The position numbers were made by a program, and so were the translations under genes. From NCBI GenBank assembly GCA_945873065.1, contig CAMCBN010000006.1, positions 26,743 to 90,742 on the forward strand: a DNA stretch of 64,000 nucleotides, read 5' to 3'. The DNA is from an uncultured Candidatus Saccharibacteria bacterium (GTDB lineage Bacteria; Patescibacteriota; Saccharimonadia; Saccharimonadales; Saccharimonadaceae). Shown here piece by piece: positions 1-8,652 of this stretch. Each line of letters opens with the position of its first letter. Position 1 is the stretch's first letter. The notes under the pieces were generated by a model. That model was not told the origin of the DNA. It worked only from the letters and a program-made list of their open reading frames with translations, and ran no database searches.

Positions 1-24
1 TTATTTAGCCGTTAGATAAACGTC

Positions 25-510
25 TTAGATAATGCTTCCGTAGCCGTTTTTCGTAACAATCAGATGGTCGTTAAGTGTGATTCCAAGCAATTTTCCCGCC
101 TCTCGCAATCGTTCTGTCACTGCACGGTCAGCGTCGCTGGGCTTAAGGCTACCACTCGGGTGATTATGTGCCACGATGATCGAGGCGGCGCGGTCGGCGA
201 TAGCGTCGGCGAAAACTTCACGCGGGTGGGCCAGACTGGCAGTCAGCGTGCCGATGGTGATGACGCGTTTGGCAATCAAACGATTGGCGCCGTCCAGAGT
301 CAGACAAGCGAAATATTCCTGCTTTTTATCGCGAATATCGGCAAGTTGCTCGACGGCTTTTTCAGGGCTATCGATAATTGGCTGATCGCTATCTACCAAA
401 TGCCGGCGCGCCAGTTCAAAACTTGCCAGAATCACCGGGATTTTCGCCGCGCCCAAACCACCAACCGCCCTCAAATCATCATACGAAATATCCGCACCTT
501 TTTGTTTCAT
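25..510 (-). CDS. radC: RadC-like JAB/JAMM domain protein (short form)
   Basis: HNHPSGSLKPSDAD motif typical of the RadC JAB domain; residual HhH-like segment LRAVGGLGAAKI at the N-terminus. Confidence 0.85.
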   Translation of the reverse strand: MKQKGADISYDDLRAVGGLGAAKIPVILASFELARRHLVDSDQPIIDSPEKAVEQLADIRDKKQEYFACLTLDGANRLIAKRVITIGTLTASLAHPREVFADAIADRAASIIVAHNHPSGSLKPSDADRAVTERLREAGKLLGITLNDHLIVTKNGYGSII

Positions 511-572
511 TACCCTTAAAACGCGCCCCTTTCGTGGACGCGTTTTGAGTACTAACCTACTATTAGCCTAGC

Positions 573-998
573 TTAATCAACCACTTCCACACCCATCGAG
601 CGGGCAGTACCAGCAATGATCTTGACTGCACCATCCAGATCTATTGCATTGAGCTGGTCCATCTTGGCTTTTGCGATTTCCTCGAGCTGAGCGCGAGTGA
701 TCTTGCCGACCTTGTCGGAGTGTGGTTTGCCGCTGCCCTTTTTGATGCCAGTAACGGCACGGATCATATCGTCTACTGGTTGACCGAGCGACTTCCAAGC
801 GAAAGTGCGATCTTCGAACACCTGAATGTGTACGATAACGTCTTTGCCCATATCGCCTTTAGTGGCATCGTTAAATGGATTGATAAAGTCCATCATATTA
901 AGACCCCACTGACCGAGTGTCGAACCAACTGGAGGTCCAGCAGTAGCACGGCCGGCTGGTATGCGGAGTTTCAGATTACCGATAACTTTTTTTGCCAT
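573..998 (-). CDS. rplK: 50S ribosomal protein L11
   Basis: KLRIPAGRATAGPPVGSTLGQWGLNMMDF... L11 signature; adjacent to nusG/secE. Confidence 0.97.
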   Translation of the reverse strand: MAKKVIGNLKLRIPAGRATAGPPVGSTLGQWGLNMMDFINPFNDATKGDMGKDVIVHIQVFEDRTFAWKSLGQPVDDMIRAVTGIKKGSGKPHSDKVGKITRAQLEEIAKAKMDQLNAIDLDGAVKIIAGTARSMGVEVVD

Positions 999-1165
999 AA
1001 TTTTCCTTTACTAAATATATTTTGAAGCTGATATTTAGTGCGTAACATCTGTATTATAGTTGATCTAACCTAACAACGCAACTGTTGTCGATGGGCTCAC
1101 TAACCCCATCGCAACTGAGACGCCTGATGGTACTTGATTCGCCGAGAGTAATAACAAAAGCGTGT

Positions 1166-1714
1166 TTACATTTTTTTAACTTGTAGAGCATCGAGCTCAA
1201 CTGGCGTATCACGACCACCAAACATACCCACCATGACCTTGAGTTTACCCTTCACGGTATCGATCTCAGCCACTGAGCCCTCGAAACCTCTGAACGGGCC
1301 ATCAATGATGCTCACCACTTCACCTTCCGAGAAATCAATCTGATGTTTCGGATCTTCGACACCCATACGCTTCTTGATCTTCTTGATCTCGGCATCACTC
1401 ACAGGAGTCGGCGTAGTGTCAGCACCGACGAAACCTGTCACACCCGGCGTATTACGGACAATATACCAGGTTTCATCAGTGAGTTTCATTTCTACCAGCA
1501 CATAGCCCTGAAATATTTTCACTTCGACGACTTTGCGTTTGCCGTTCTTGATTTGGATCTGCTTTTCCTTCGGCACTATAGCGTCAAAAATCTTGTCAGC
1601 CATATCGACTGTCTGAATCCGCTGACGAATGCTATCAGCTACTTTCTCTTCATGTCCACTATAAGTATGTATTACATACCATTGCCTAGTACTGTCGTAT
1701 CGATTTTTTGCCAT
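1166..1714 (-). CDS. nusG: Transcription termination/antitermination factor NusG
   Basis: WYVIHTYSGHEEKV N-terminus, GPFRGFEGSV KOW motif; GGGAGGTGA Shine-Dalgarno just upstream. Confidence 0.97.
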   Translation of the reverse strand: MAKNRYDSTRQWYVIHTYSGHEEKVADSIRQRIQTVDMADKIFDAIVPKEKQIQIKNGKRKVVEVKIFQGYVLVEMKLTDETWYIVRNTPGVTGFVGADTTPTPVSDAEIKKIKKRMGVEDPKHQIDFSEGEVVSIIDGPFRGFEGSVAEIDTVKGKLKVMVGMFGGRDTPVELDALQVKKM

Positions 1715-1717
1715 TTA

Positions 1718-2086
1718 TCACCTCCCAATAATAATTTGAAACATATACTTGAAGCCTGCATCAAGTAACAAAATAATCACTGCAAAAATGGCCGTAAATA
1801 TTAGTACCGCCCCTGTCATTTTCCAAGTCGTAGCCCGATCTGGCCAACGTACCTGACGTAACTCGCGCCACGCTCCTCTGAAATAACCAACTTTAGATCC
1901 TTTTTTGCGAGATTCCGTTGATGTAGACGATCGCTTGACTGACTTTTTGTTCGTTTCAGACCTACCCTTACCTTTTTTTGATGCCTCACTTGATGAAGCA
2001 GTAGGTCGTTTCGACGCATCATCATTGGCAGTAATTCGCGTCACTTTTGTCGCCGACTTAGCGCTAGTTTTACTTGTCTTGGCCAC
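1718..2086 (-). CDS. secE: Preprotein translocase subunit SecE with a long basic N-terminal extension; probable GTG start after GGGAGG
   Basis: C-terminal WRELRQVRWPDRATTWKMTGAVLIFTAIFAVIILLLD typical of SecE; position upstream of nusG. Confidence 0.85.
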   Translation of the reverse strand: MAKTSKTSAKSATKVTRITANDDASKRPTASSSEASKKGKGRSETNKKSVKRSSTSTESRKKGSKVGYFRGAWRELRQVRWPDRATTWKMTGAVLIFTAIFAVIILLLDAGFKYMFQIIIGR

Positions 2087-2163
2087 AATTTCCTCCCATC
2101 TAAAAAGCCTGCTTAAGCAGACTGTCAAGTTTCATTATAGGCCAACTGAGCAAAAATGACAAA

Positions 2164-3861
2164 TCAAGGGTTTTTTCTCGTAGCATTAGATTCAGGCTTA
2201 ACTGTATTAGACCCGCCAGCCGTGACTTCACTGCGTATTTTTTTGTGACCCGTTCTCGTCGGGTGGCATGAGGGCAGCTTGAACCAAAAGGTCGAACCAT
2301 GGTTTAAACGACTCTTTAGACGAATCTCAGTTCCCAAACGCCTGGCGAGTTTTGTAGCTACATACATGCCGAGGCCAGTACCACCAGTTTCACGCGTTCG
2401 GTAATCTTCACTACGCCAAAATCTATCAAAAACATGCGGCTGATCTGCCTTACGGATACCAATACCTGTATCGTGAACTGCAAAGGTGATCACACCATTA
2501 TGGCAGCTAGCTACCAGCTCTACACTACCCTGTTTGGTATATTTCAATGCATTTGTGATAATATTCTGCAATAATTCTTTGATATATAGTTCGCTCGCCT
2601 CAACATAATCAGCCCCAGCCTCGACTGTCACAATGAAGGCGAGAGACTTTTTTGCTGCTTGAGGCTGATATTCATGATCGAGCTCGTTCATCAATGACCG
2701 GACATCTATACATTCTACCTGATCTGCCATACCACGCTCTGCCCGTGCAAGAGTGCTAAGGTCGTTCACTAATTTTGCTAGAAAAACGATCTGTTTGTAC
2801 GCTGCACTCAAATGATTCGACAACGTACTCGTCGGAGTTACACCTCTACCTAATAACAATTGTATATTGCTCAACGCTCCTTCAGCTACAGTTATTGGCG
2901 TGCGCAATTCGTGGCTCACCACACTGATGAATTCATCACGCTCCTCATCAAGCGATTTTTGCTTGGTGACATCGCGCAAAAGTAATACGTATCCATCAGA
3001 ATCAGTTGATTTATCGTTTGTCGCATGTATTGGCGAAAATGTTACACTGAGCCAGATCCTCTCACCAGACACTTCTATTTGCAAATCTTCGCGAACTTCT
3101 ACCTCTGTTGAAGCTTGCAGCAACTCGACTAATGATACGGGTGTGCCGTTTTTATCTGTTACATGGATGATCTCGTCGACTACCTTACCTCGTAACCCCA
3201 TACTTATATCGAGCAACTGTAAGCTCGCGGCATTGTATAGTTGGATTACTCCTCGAGAGTCTGTCGCGATGATAGCTGTCGCCAAATTATTGACGATTGT
3301 CAAAATACGATCACGCTGCATCATGGCCTGTTCTCGCGTTTCTCCTAGAGCATATCGATAAAAATTATTTTGATGCGCTACAATATCCACCACTGAGCCA
3401 ATCACAATAGTCACAGCTGTCACTATTACAACATTTAATGCTTCTTGTGGCACAATCACAATATCAGCAATAACAGCTATGACTAATATGCAAACACTAG
3501 TTATATAGCCTCGAAGTCCAACATATCCAAACGAAGCTAGCATAAGGAGAGACCAGCTACATGTCAATGGCGTCGCCAAACCTGGCAGCAAAAAAAGAAA
3601 AAATACAAAAAAGCTTTGGTATACAAGCATTCTTTTATACTTATCGGTAAGTTCGCGTGCTGGATAAAGAAACACAAAGACACCAAATAATAGCCACGCC
3701 ACGACCACGCTATAAAACATCTGTGTACCGATCAACTGTACTCTCTCGCCTCGTTCGAGGTGAAAGATAAGAGAACTCGCTAAGAGTATCAGCGGCAGTA
3801 CAACACCAAGGGATTGAACAAGTATATCCGTTCTACCGTCCGATCGAGGTACTTGTTGCAT
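2164..3861 (-). CDS. Membrane-bound PAS sensor histidine kinase (orphan, no adjacent response regulator)
   Basis: Multiple N-terminal TM helices, PAS region, H-box FISVVSHELRTPITVAEG, N/G1/G2 boxes (ALKYTKQGSVEL, DTGIGI, GGTGLGMYVATKL). Confidence 0.92.
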   Translation of the reverse strand: MQQVPRSDGRTDILVQSLGVVLPLILLASSLIFHLERGERVQLIGTQMFYSVVVAWLLFGVFVFLYPARELTDKYKRMLVYQSFFVFFLFLLPGLATPLTCSWSLLMLASFGYVGLRGYITSVCILVIAVIADIVIVPQEALNVVIVTAVTIVIGSVVDIVAHQNNFYRYALGETREQAMMQRDRILTIVNNLATAIIATDSRGVIQLYNAASLQLLDISMGLRGKVVDEIIHVTDKNGTPVSLVELLQASTEVEVREDLQIEVSGERIWLSVTFSPIHATNDKSTDSDGYVLLLRDVTKQKSLDEERDEFISVVSHELRTPITVAEGALSNIQLLLGRGVTPTSTLSNHLSAAYKQIVFLAKLVNDLSTLARAERGMADQVECIDVRSLMNELDHEYQPQAAKKSLAFIVTVEAGADYVEASELYIKELLQNIITNALKYTKQGSVELVASCHNGVITFAVHDTGIGIRKADQPHVFDRFWRSEDYRTRETGGTGLGMYVATKLARRLGTEIRLKSRLNHGSTFWFKLPSCHPTRTGHKKIRSEVTAGGSNTVKPESNATRKNP

Positions 3862-3933
3862 ATTTCTAGTATACCTGCACCTATCTTATATACACAAGCG
3901 TTTTATTCTAAAATAATAAAATATCAACTAAAC

Positions 3934-4635
3934 CTAGATCACTGGTGTTTTTTGACGTAATTGCGTCCGATGATGTTTGTAGTTTGGATCATATCGCTCA
4001 ACGCAACGCCAAAATGCTGAGGAATGATTCATTTGACGAGTGTGACAAAGTTCATGTACTAATACGTAATCGATTAGTTCATCAGGTAATAGCATCAAAG
4101 CTATATTCAGACTGATCGTCCCATTACTGCTGCAGCTACCCCAGCGACTCGATGCATGTTGTAGTCTGACTCGTTGATAATGGAAACCACCATGTTTCGC
4201 TAATAACGCTAATCGTTGCGGCAGATACATCTTCGCCTCTTTGCGCAATACAGTTCGCACATGCTCGCGAATCATTTTCTGTACAGAAGGCGTCGTTATT
4301 TGATGCTCTGGTGGCAAACATACCAGTATAGTCGATCGCTCCACGGAAACAGATGGTTGGTCTACCATTTGGGTCGGTACAACTACAATTTTGTGACTTC
4401 TACCGATGAGTTGCTTATCGCGATACTGCACTAAAGCTGCATGTCGCACAAGGAGTTGCTGTGCTATATTCCTCATCGCCGCAACACGATGTCGCACCAG
4501 TACTAGTGGCATTCGTAACGGTGCGACAACTACCAACTGCCCCTGCGAGGCTATAGATACAGACACGTGTTTCGCAAATGGATGGCGTCGTACTTTTAAG
4601 TCACCAAGCACTGCATCATGAATAAGCGTCTTCAT
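3934..4635 (-). CDS. YgjP-like/DUF45 zinc metallopeptidase
   Basis: VLVHELCHTRQMNHSSAFW and LQHASSRWGSCSSNGTISLN, both typical of the YgjP/DUF45 family. Confidence 0.85.
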   Translation of the reverse strand: MKTLIHDAVLGDLKVRRHPFAKHVSVSIASQGQLVVVAPLRMPLVLVRHRVAAMRNIAQQLLVRHAALVQYRDKQLIGRSHKIVVVPTQMVDQPSVSVERSTILVCLPPEHQITTPSVQKMIREHVRTVLRKEAKMYLPQRLALLAKHGGFHYQRVRLQHASSRWGSCSSNGTISLNIALMLLPDELIDYVLVHELCHTRQMNHSSAFWRCVERYDPNYKHHRTQLRQKTPVI

Positions 4636-4656
4636 AACACCTTCACTTCCTCAACA

Positions 4657-5166
4657 CTAGGCTACGTATTGCTGAGCCGAGCGACGAAAGAACGCAGCCA
4701 CTACACGTGCTTGTGAATTGTAGGTGTGTTTGCCACTGATCACACAATAATCTTCTTGCTGTGTTGGCTCACTAAAATGCTGTGCGTAATAATCGAACGC
4801 TTCTTTGGTGAGACGTCGATTTTTTAGACTACGCCGACAGGCTGTCGTTATATCCGTCTGCACCCAGACTATCACTGGTCTGTATCCCCGCTCTCGCACC
4901 AATCGAGCAAATTCGCTTCGACGAGCTCGCGTATTACTATCTCCTTCATAAATAAATGGCTGACGCGTCTTTGCTATTTCCTGCAAAAAACTTTTGCTAA
5001 CTACTGCGGCGCCCGCCGCATCTTGGCAGTACCCTGATAGCTCATTCATATCCACAAATGGTATTCCTAAGGATTTAGCAAACTGAGCAGCAAAAAATGT
5101 CTTGCCGCTCCCTGGCAAGCCCACCATCATAACTGCAAACGGATGAGACGTTGATGCTGACTGCAT
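4657..5166 (-). CDS. AAA/polynucleotide-kinase-like P-loop ATPase
   Basis: Walker A GLPGSGKTFFA near the N-terminus; PNK/zeta-like layout. Confidence 0.7.
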   Translation of the reverse strand: MQSASTSHPFAVMMVGLPGSGKTFFAAQFAKSLGIPFVDMNELSGYCQDAAGAAVVSKSFLQEIAKTRQPFIYEGDSNTRARRSEFARLVRERGYRPVIVWVQTDITTACRRSLKNRRLTKEAFDYYAQHFSEPTQQEDYCVISGKHTYNSQARVVAAFFRRSAQQYVA

Positions 5167-5271
5167 ATACGTTTATTATAGCAGACAATAGCGAATATAA
5201 GCATTTTCGTTTTAGGTGACACTAGAGGCTTTTACCAGACACTAAAATCTGCTATAATTTCAAGGTGTTGT

Positions 5272-5346
5272 AGGGGCATAGTACAATGGTCAGTATAACG
5301 GTCTCCAAAACCGTCGATTGAGGTTCGATTCCTCATGCCCCTGCCA
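5272..5346 (+). tRNA. tRNA-Trp(CCA)
   Basis: Acceptor AGGGGCA/TGCCCCT, anticodon loop CTCCAAA, T-loop GGTTCGATTCC, encoded CCA; TATAAT upstream. Confidence 0.97.
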
Positions 5347-5398
5347 ATATAAAGGAGAGCACCCCGTTGGGTGTGTTTTTGATTGAATACCTAATGTT

Positions 5399-6118
5399 AT
5401 GTCATCTAATAATAACGTAATGAATAAAGTGAGCTCTACTCTTCGTCGGATCGCTCCATCTAATATTGCTAAACGCACCGCTACGCGCAAAATCATGCAG
5501 CAATTTACCGAACAGGTAGGCATGGTTTACTTCGGTTCTGTCAAACAGGATGACGAAAATTATCGGCCTATCCGCGGCTATACCCTTTCGACTACCTCTC
5601 AAGATGATCATTACAGTGTTGGGACAATTCGTCAATATCCAGTCACCTTAGTCGAGCGCCACGACAGCCCTCGTTTTAGCGACACTAATACCGATACAAC
5701 CTCAGGGCCACAACACTGGCTCATCGCTGCTGTCACACTATACACCCGCCACGATGTCCCGTATATATTTGTGTCACCACGACAGCACGCAGCAACACAT
5801 CCTCATTATACTGGACGCCCACTTCGCTTGGGTGTATTTGGGCCATACCCGCCAGAGTTTGATCAACGATTCGTCATCTACGGCGAACCTGGACGAGCAG
5901 TCGAAATCGAACGTTATCTTACACCAGATATTGCCAATGTTTTGATCAGCCACTTCAAAGAATTTAGCGTCGAAATATCTGGCGGGGTAGTTTACCTTTA
6001 CGCCAGCGTTCAGCCAAGTATCGAGGTACTAGATGCACTGGTTTCGAATGCTTTGTGGCTTGCAGCTGTCATCGATGTCTTCGCCGAACAGTTAGCTGCT
6101 GCACGAGCAAGGTTATAG
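5399..6118 (+). CDS. Hypothetical protein (239 aa)
   Basis: Long intergenic-to-intergenic ORF with biased composition between tRNA-Trp and rpmG. Confidence 0.75.
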   Translation: MSSNNNVMNKVSSTLRRIAPSNIAKRTATRKIMQQFTEQVGMVYFGSVKQDDENYRPIRGYTLSTTSQDDHYSVGTIRQYPVTLVERHDSPRFSDTNTDTTSGPQHWLIAAVTLYTRHDVPYIFVSPRQHAATHPHYTGRPLRLGVFGPYPPEFDQRFVIYGEPGRAVEIERYLTPDIANVLISHFKEFSVEISGGVVYLYASVQPSIEVLDALVSNALWLAAVIDVFAEQLAAARARL

Positions 6119-6180
6119 ATACAAACTACAAAAAATGCGCCTTAATAGCGCACTTCTCATAGACTATTGTCGCCTAAGTC

Positions 6181-6390
6181 CTAACCCTTACGCGGCTTCA
6201 CCTCGTTGCGGCCAAGTGATTTTTTAGTCTCGGTGTATGTCGCATGTTTGCGAGCTTTTGGATCGTACTTTCGCAAAACAAGTTTATCTGGGGTATTCAT
6301 GGTGTTTTTGCGCGTCACGTACGTACGATGGCCAGTCAAATTACTGACAAGCGCTATAATCTTTCGCTTTGTATTATTCTTCTTTGCCAT
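6181..6390 (-). CDS. rpmG: 50S ribosomal protein L33, cysteine-free form; start at internal MAKKNN
   Basis: [24 protein letters not shown] matches L33; ATG at 6390 is preceded by a purine-rich SD-like stretch. Confidence 0.93.
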   Translation of the reverse strand: MAKKNNTKRKIIALVSNLTGHRTYVTRKNTMNTPDKLVLRKYDPKARKHATYTETKKSLGRNEVKPRKG

Positions 6391-6478
6391 TTCTTTACTC
6401 GTTATTATTTGATAACTACCTTGGTCGATTATAGCATAGACCATACGATCATGCCAGTATTGTATCTTACACTATTGC

Positions 6479-7114
6479 CTAATACCGCTTGCGCGTCCGT
6501 GTCATCCTTGCTATGCAAAATATAGAACCAACCAATAATGTAGCAGCCACTCCGCTAATCAACCAAAAATTTCGCCCAGTCTCTGCCAGCAAGATGTTTT
6601 GCGAACGTTGTCGCGGTTGCTGCGACGAAGTTAGCTGTGCTATAGGGGCACTCACACCCGGGTGTTTCACTCTTGTTGCTATATCTACCGTAGTGAGATC
6701 GTTATTGTTTACCCCTTGTACTACAAGTTGATGTGAATTAGCGTCCGGCAAGACAATATCAAACTCTGCGAAAGCCCAGTCATTACTATAAGGTACATCA
6801 CGCCTGCCTACCTCTCGACCATCAATCACCAATCTCACTAATGTATCATTATGAAAGCGCACTTGCACCTTAGCGTGCAATACACCATTTTGGTCACGAC
6901 TATAAGTGATGCTTACGATTTCGACCGCGGGTTGCGGCTGAGTGATCGTTACGTTGACACGCTGATCATAGCTTGATGACTCTGCAAACACTGGTGGCGC
7001 ATAGCTCAACACAGCAGATACGATCGTTGACACCGATAGCATCAGTCCTACAAAAATCGCCATTCGAGCCCTCTTAGCGCCGTATCTTTTTGTAAATCGC
7101 ATAACCACCTCCAC
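6479..7114 (-). CDS. Secreted protein with LAETG-TM-RKRY C-terminus (sortase-signal-like)
   Basis: N-terminal signal peptide; C-terminal LAETGRNFWLISGVAATLLVGSIFCIARMTRTRKRY. Confidence 0.75.
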   Translation of the reverse strand: MEVVMRFTKRYGAKRARMAIFVGLMLSVSTIVSAVLSYAPPVFAESSSYDQRVNVTITQPQPAVEIVSITYSRDQNGVLHAKVQVRFHNDTLVRLVIDGREVGRRDVPYSNDWAFAEFDIVLPDANSHQLVVQGVNNNDLTTVDIATRVKHPGVSAPIAQLTSSQQPRQRSQNILLAETGRNFWLISGVAATLLVGSIFCIARMTRTRKRY

Positions 7115-7991
7115 TTATCAATATTACTACGATGATGCTTACAAGAATTACCAACCAAGTCGGTGCTAACAACACTGTATGTGTATCAACATGAGTTTCA
7201 CCGAGAAACTTCACCTGTGTTTCGACAGTATACAAACCGATCCCGAGATTTTTGGCCTCAAACGGAAGTGCACGAATCGTTTCGGATAATACTGGCCGCT
7301 CTACCTGGTCCGACTCATAAACTGTCGCACCGCCAAAGATAGATTTGACAGTCATCTTTGATGTCGTCGTTATATCAACGTTCCCTGTATTTTTTATCCG
7401 AGCTTTTGCATTTATAAGTGCCTGCTGCTGCCAAAATGACGCCTCAGACGATAACAATTCGCCGCCTTCACGCGTGTGGCCACCCTGTACTGTACCGTAT
7501 ACTATCAGACCCACTCGCTTTTTGGTCACAATAGAACTACTAGCATCTTCTTCACCTGTCGTTTCGGCAAAAATCGCTGCATGCTGACCGACTGAGGCAA
7601 TATCCTTCGGCACTTTGATGGTATATTTTACAGCTACTTTTTCGCCTGGCTTCAATGAATATTCGGCCTTATCGAAACTAATCCAGCGCGCGATTTGCGA
7701 CTGTGGACGGTCTTTGCCGAAGATTGGATTGTAATCCTCGTCTGCGACATGGTACGACTGTGTGTAAGCCTTGAACGTAAACCCCTTCTGCCCACTATTG
7801 ATCACTGTAAATGTGCCATCATAGATTTTTTCTGGTTGTAGTGCTATGCGCAAAGAAGTCGGCGATAAAGTGAGTTGTACATTATCACTCGACGAATTCG
7901 TCTCAGCATTAGCCACTGCTGGATTAAGCGCCAATACACAGCCAAACAATAACAACAACGCTACCCCGAGTCGACTTCTTAGGCACATCAT
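7074..7991 (-). CDS. WxLIP/DUF916-like surface protein with C-terminal TM anchor
   Basis: LTLSPTSLRIALQPEKIYDGTFTVINSGQKGFTFKAYTQ... Ig-like start, C-terminal LVILVSIIVVILISGGGYAIYKKIRR; overlaps next gene. Confidence 0.7.
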   Translation of the reverse strand: MMCLRSRLGVALLLLFGCVLALNPAVANAETNSSSDNVQLTLSPTSLRIALQPEKIYDGTFTVINSGQKGFTFKAYTQSYHVADEDYNPIFGKDRPQSQIARWISFDKAEYSLKPGEKVAVKYTIKVPKDIASVGQHAAIFAETTGEEDASSSIVTKKRVGLIVYGTVQGGHTREGGELLSSEASFWQQQALINAKARIKNTGNVDITTTSKMTVKSIFGGATVYESDQVERPVLSETIRALPFEAKNLGIGLYTVETQVKFLGETHVDTHTVLLAPTWLVILVSIIVVILISGGGYAIYKKIRR

Positions 7992-7992
7992 C

Positions 7993-8556
7993 TTAGTTCG
8001 TCACCGCCGTAAAGGTTACGATTCGTGAATACGTACCACTTGGTTTTGCGGTCGTGACCTTTGATCCCCAAGTAACTACTGTAGCATCACTAGTTACTGG
8101 TGTAGCAGCAGTCTTCAAGGTGTCTGGCGAGCCATTAGTTTTGATACCAGCGTAACTGTCTGGTGCAAAGCTAGCGAGACGATAACCCCAAGTATCATTA
8201 CCGAGTGCAGCGGGGGCCGCGAACGTACCACTAGTAGCAGCGATCGTGTCACTACCTTTGGCTAATGTCGTATCAGCGACCGACGACTCGAGTAGTAATT
8301 TATAGCCTGCTGAGTTATTGGTACCAACAGTCAAAGTTTGGTTCGCTGTGCCAGTAGTGCCACCGGGTGTTGGTGTTACATTAATATCGACCGGGCCGGC
8401 CGCCGACGAATTTAGCGTAATAGACGAATCAATGATCACACGCACTTCAGTATTAGTTGTCTGACTCGCAGCATGGGTATTAGTCAATGGTAACGCCGCC
8501 ACTACTAGCGCTAGTGCACTGCCCACGGCGAGTTTTGTTGCTACTTGATACTTCAC
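7993..8556 (-). CDS. Secreted WxL-like domain protein (WGYR...TAVTN type)
   Basis: Signal peptide; NDTWGYRLASF and PSGTYSRIVTFTAVTN end; shares this module with the C-terminus of the RCC1 protein. Confidence 0.7.
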   Translation of the reverse strand: MKYQVATKLAVGSALALVVAALPLTNTHAASQTTNTEVRVIIDSSITLNSSAAGPVDINVTPTPGGTTGTANQTLTVGTNNSAGYKLLLESSVADTTLAKGSDTIAATSGTFAAPAALGNDTWGYRLASFAPDSYAGIKTNGSPDTLKTAATPVTSDATVVTWGSKVTTAKPSGTYSRIVTFTAVTN

Positions 8557-8652
8557 TGGTATCCTCCTTTTGTTATTAACCTAATCTTTAGAGCATACTA
8601 TCCGCTCTTTTGGTTGATTTGCTATGACTCTTACCTACTCATACTTATCTCC

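Noticed and set aside
4657-5166. Zeta-toxin of a toxin-antitoxin pair
   Set aside because: Generic PNK-like P-loop kinase with no adjacent antitoxin candidate.
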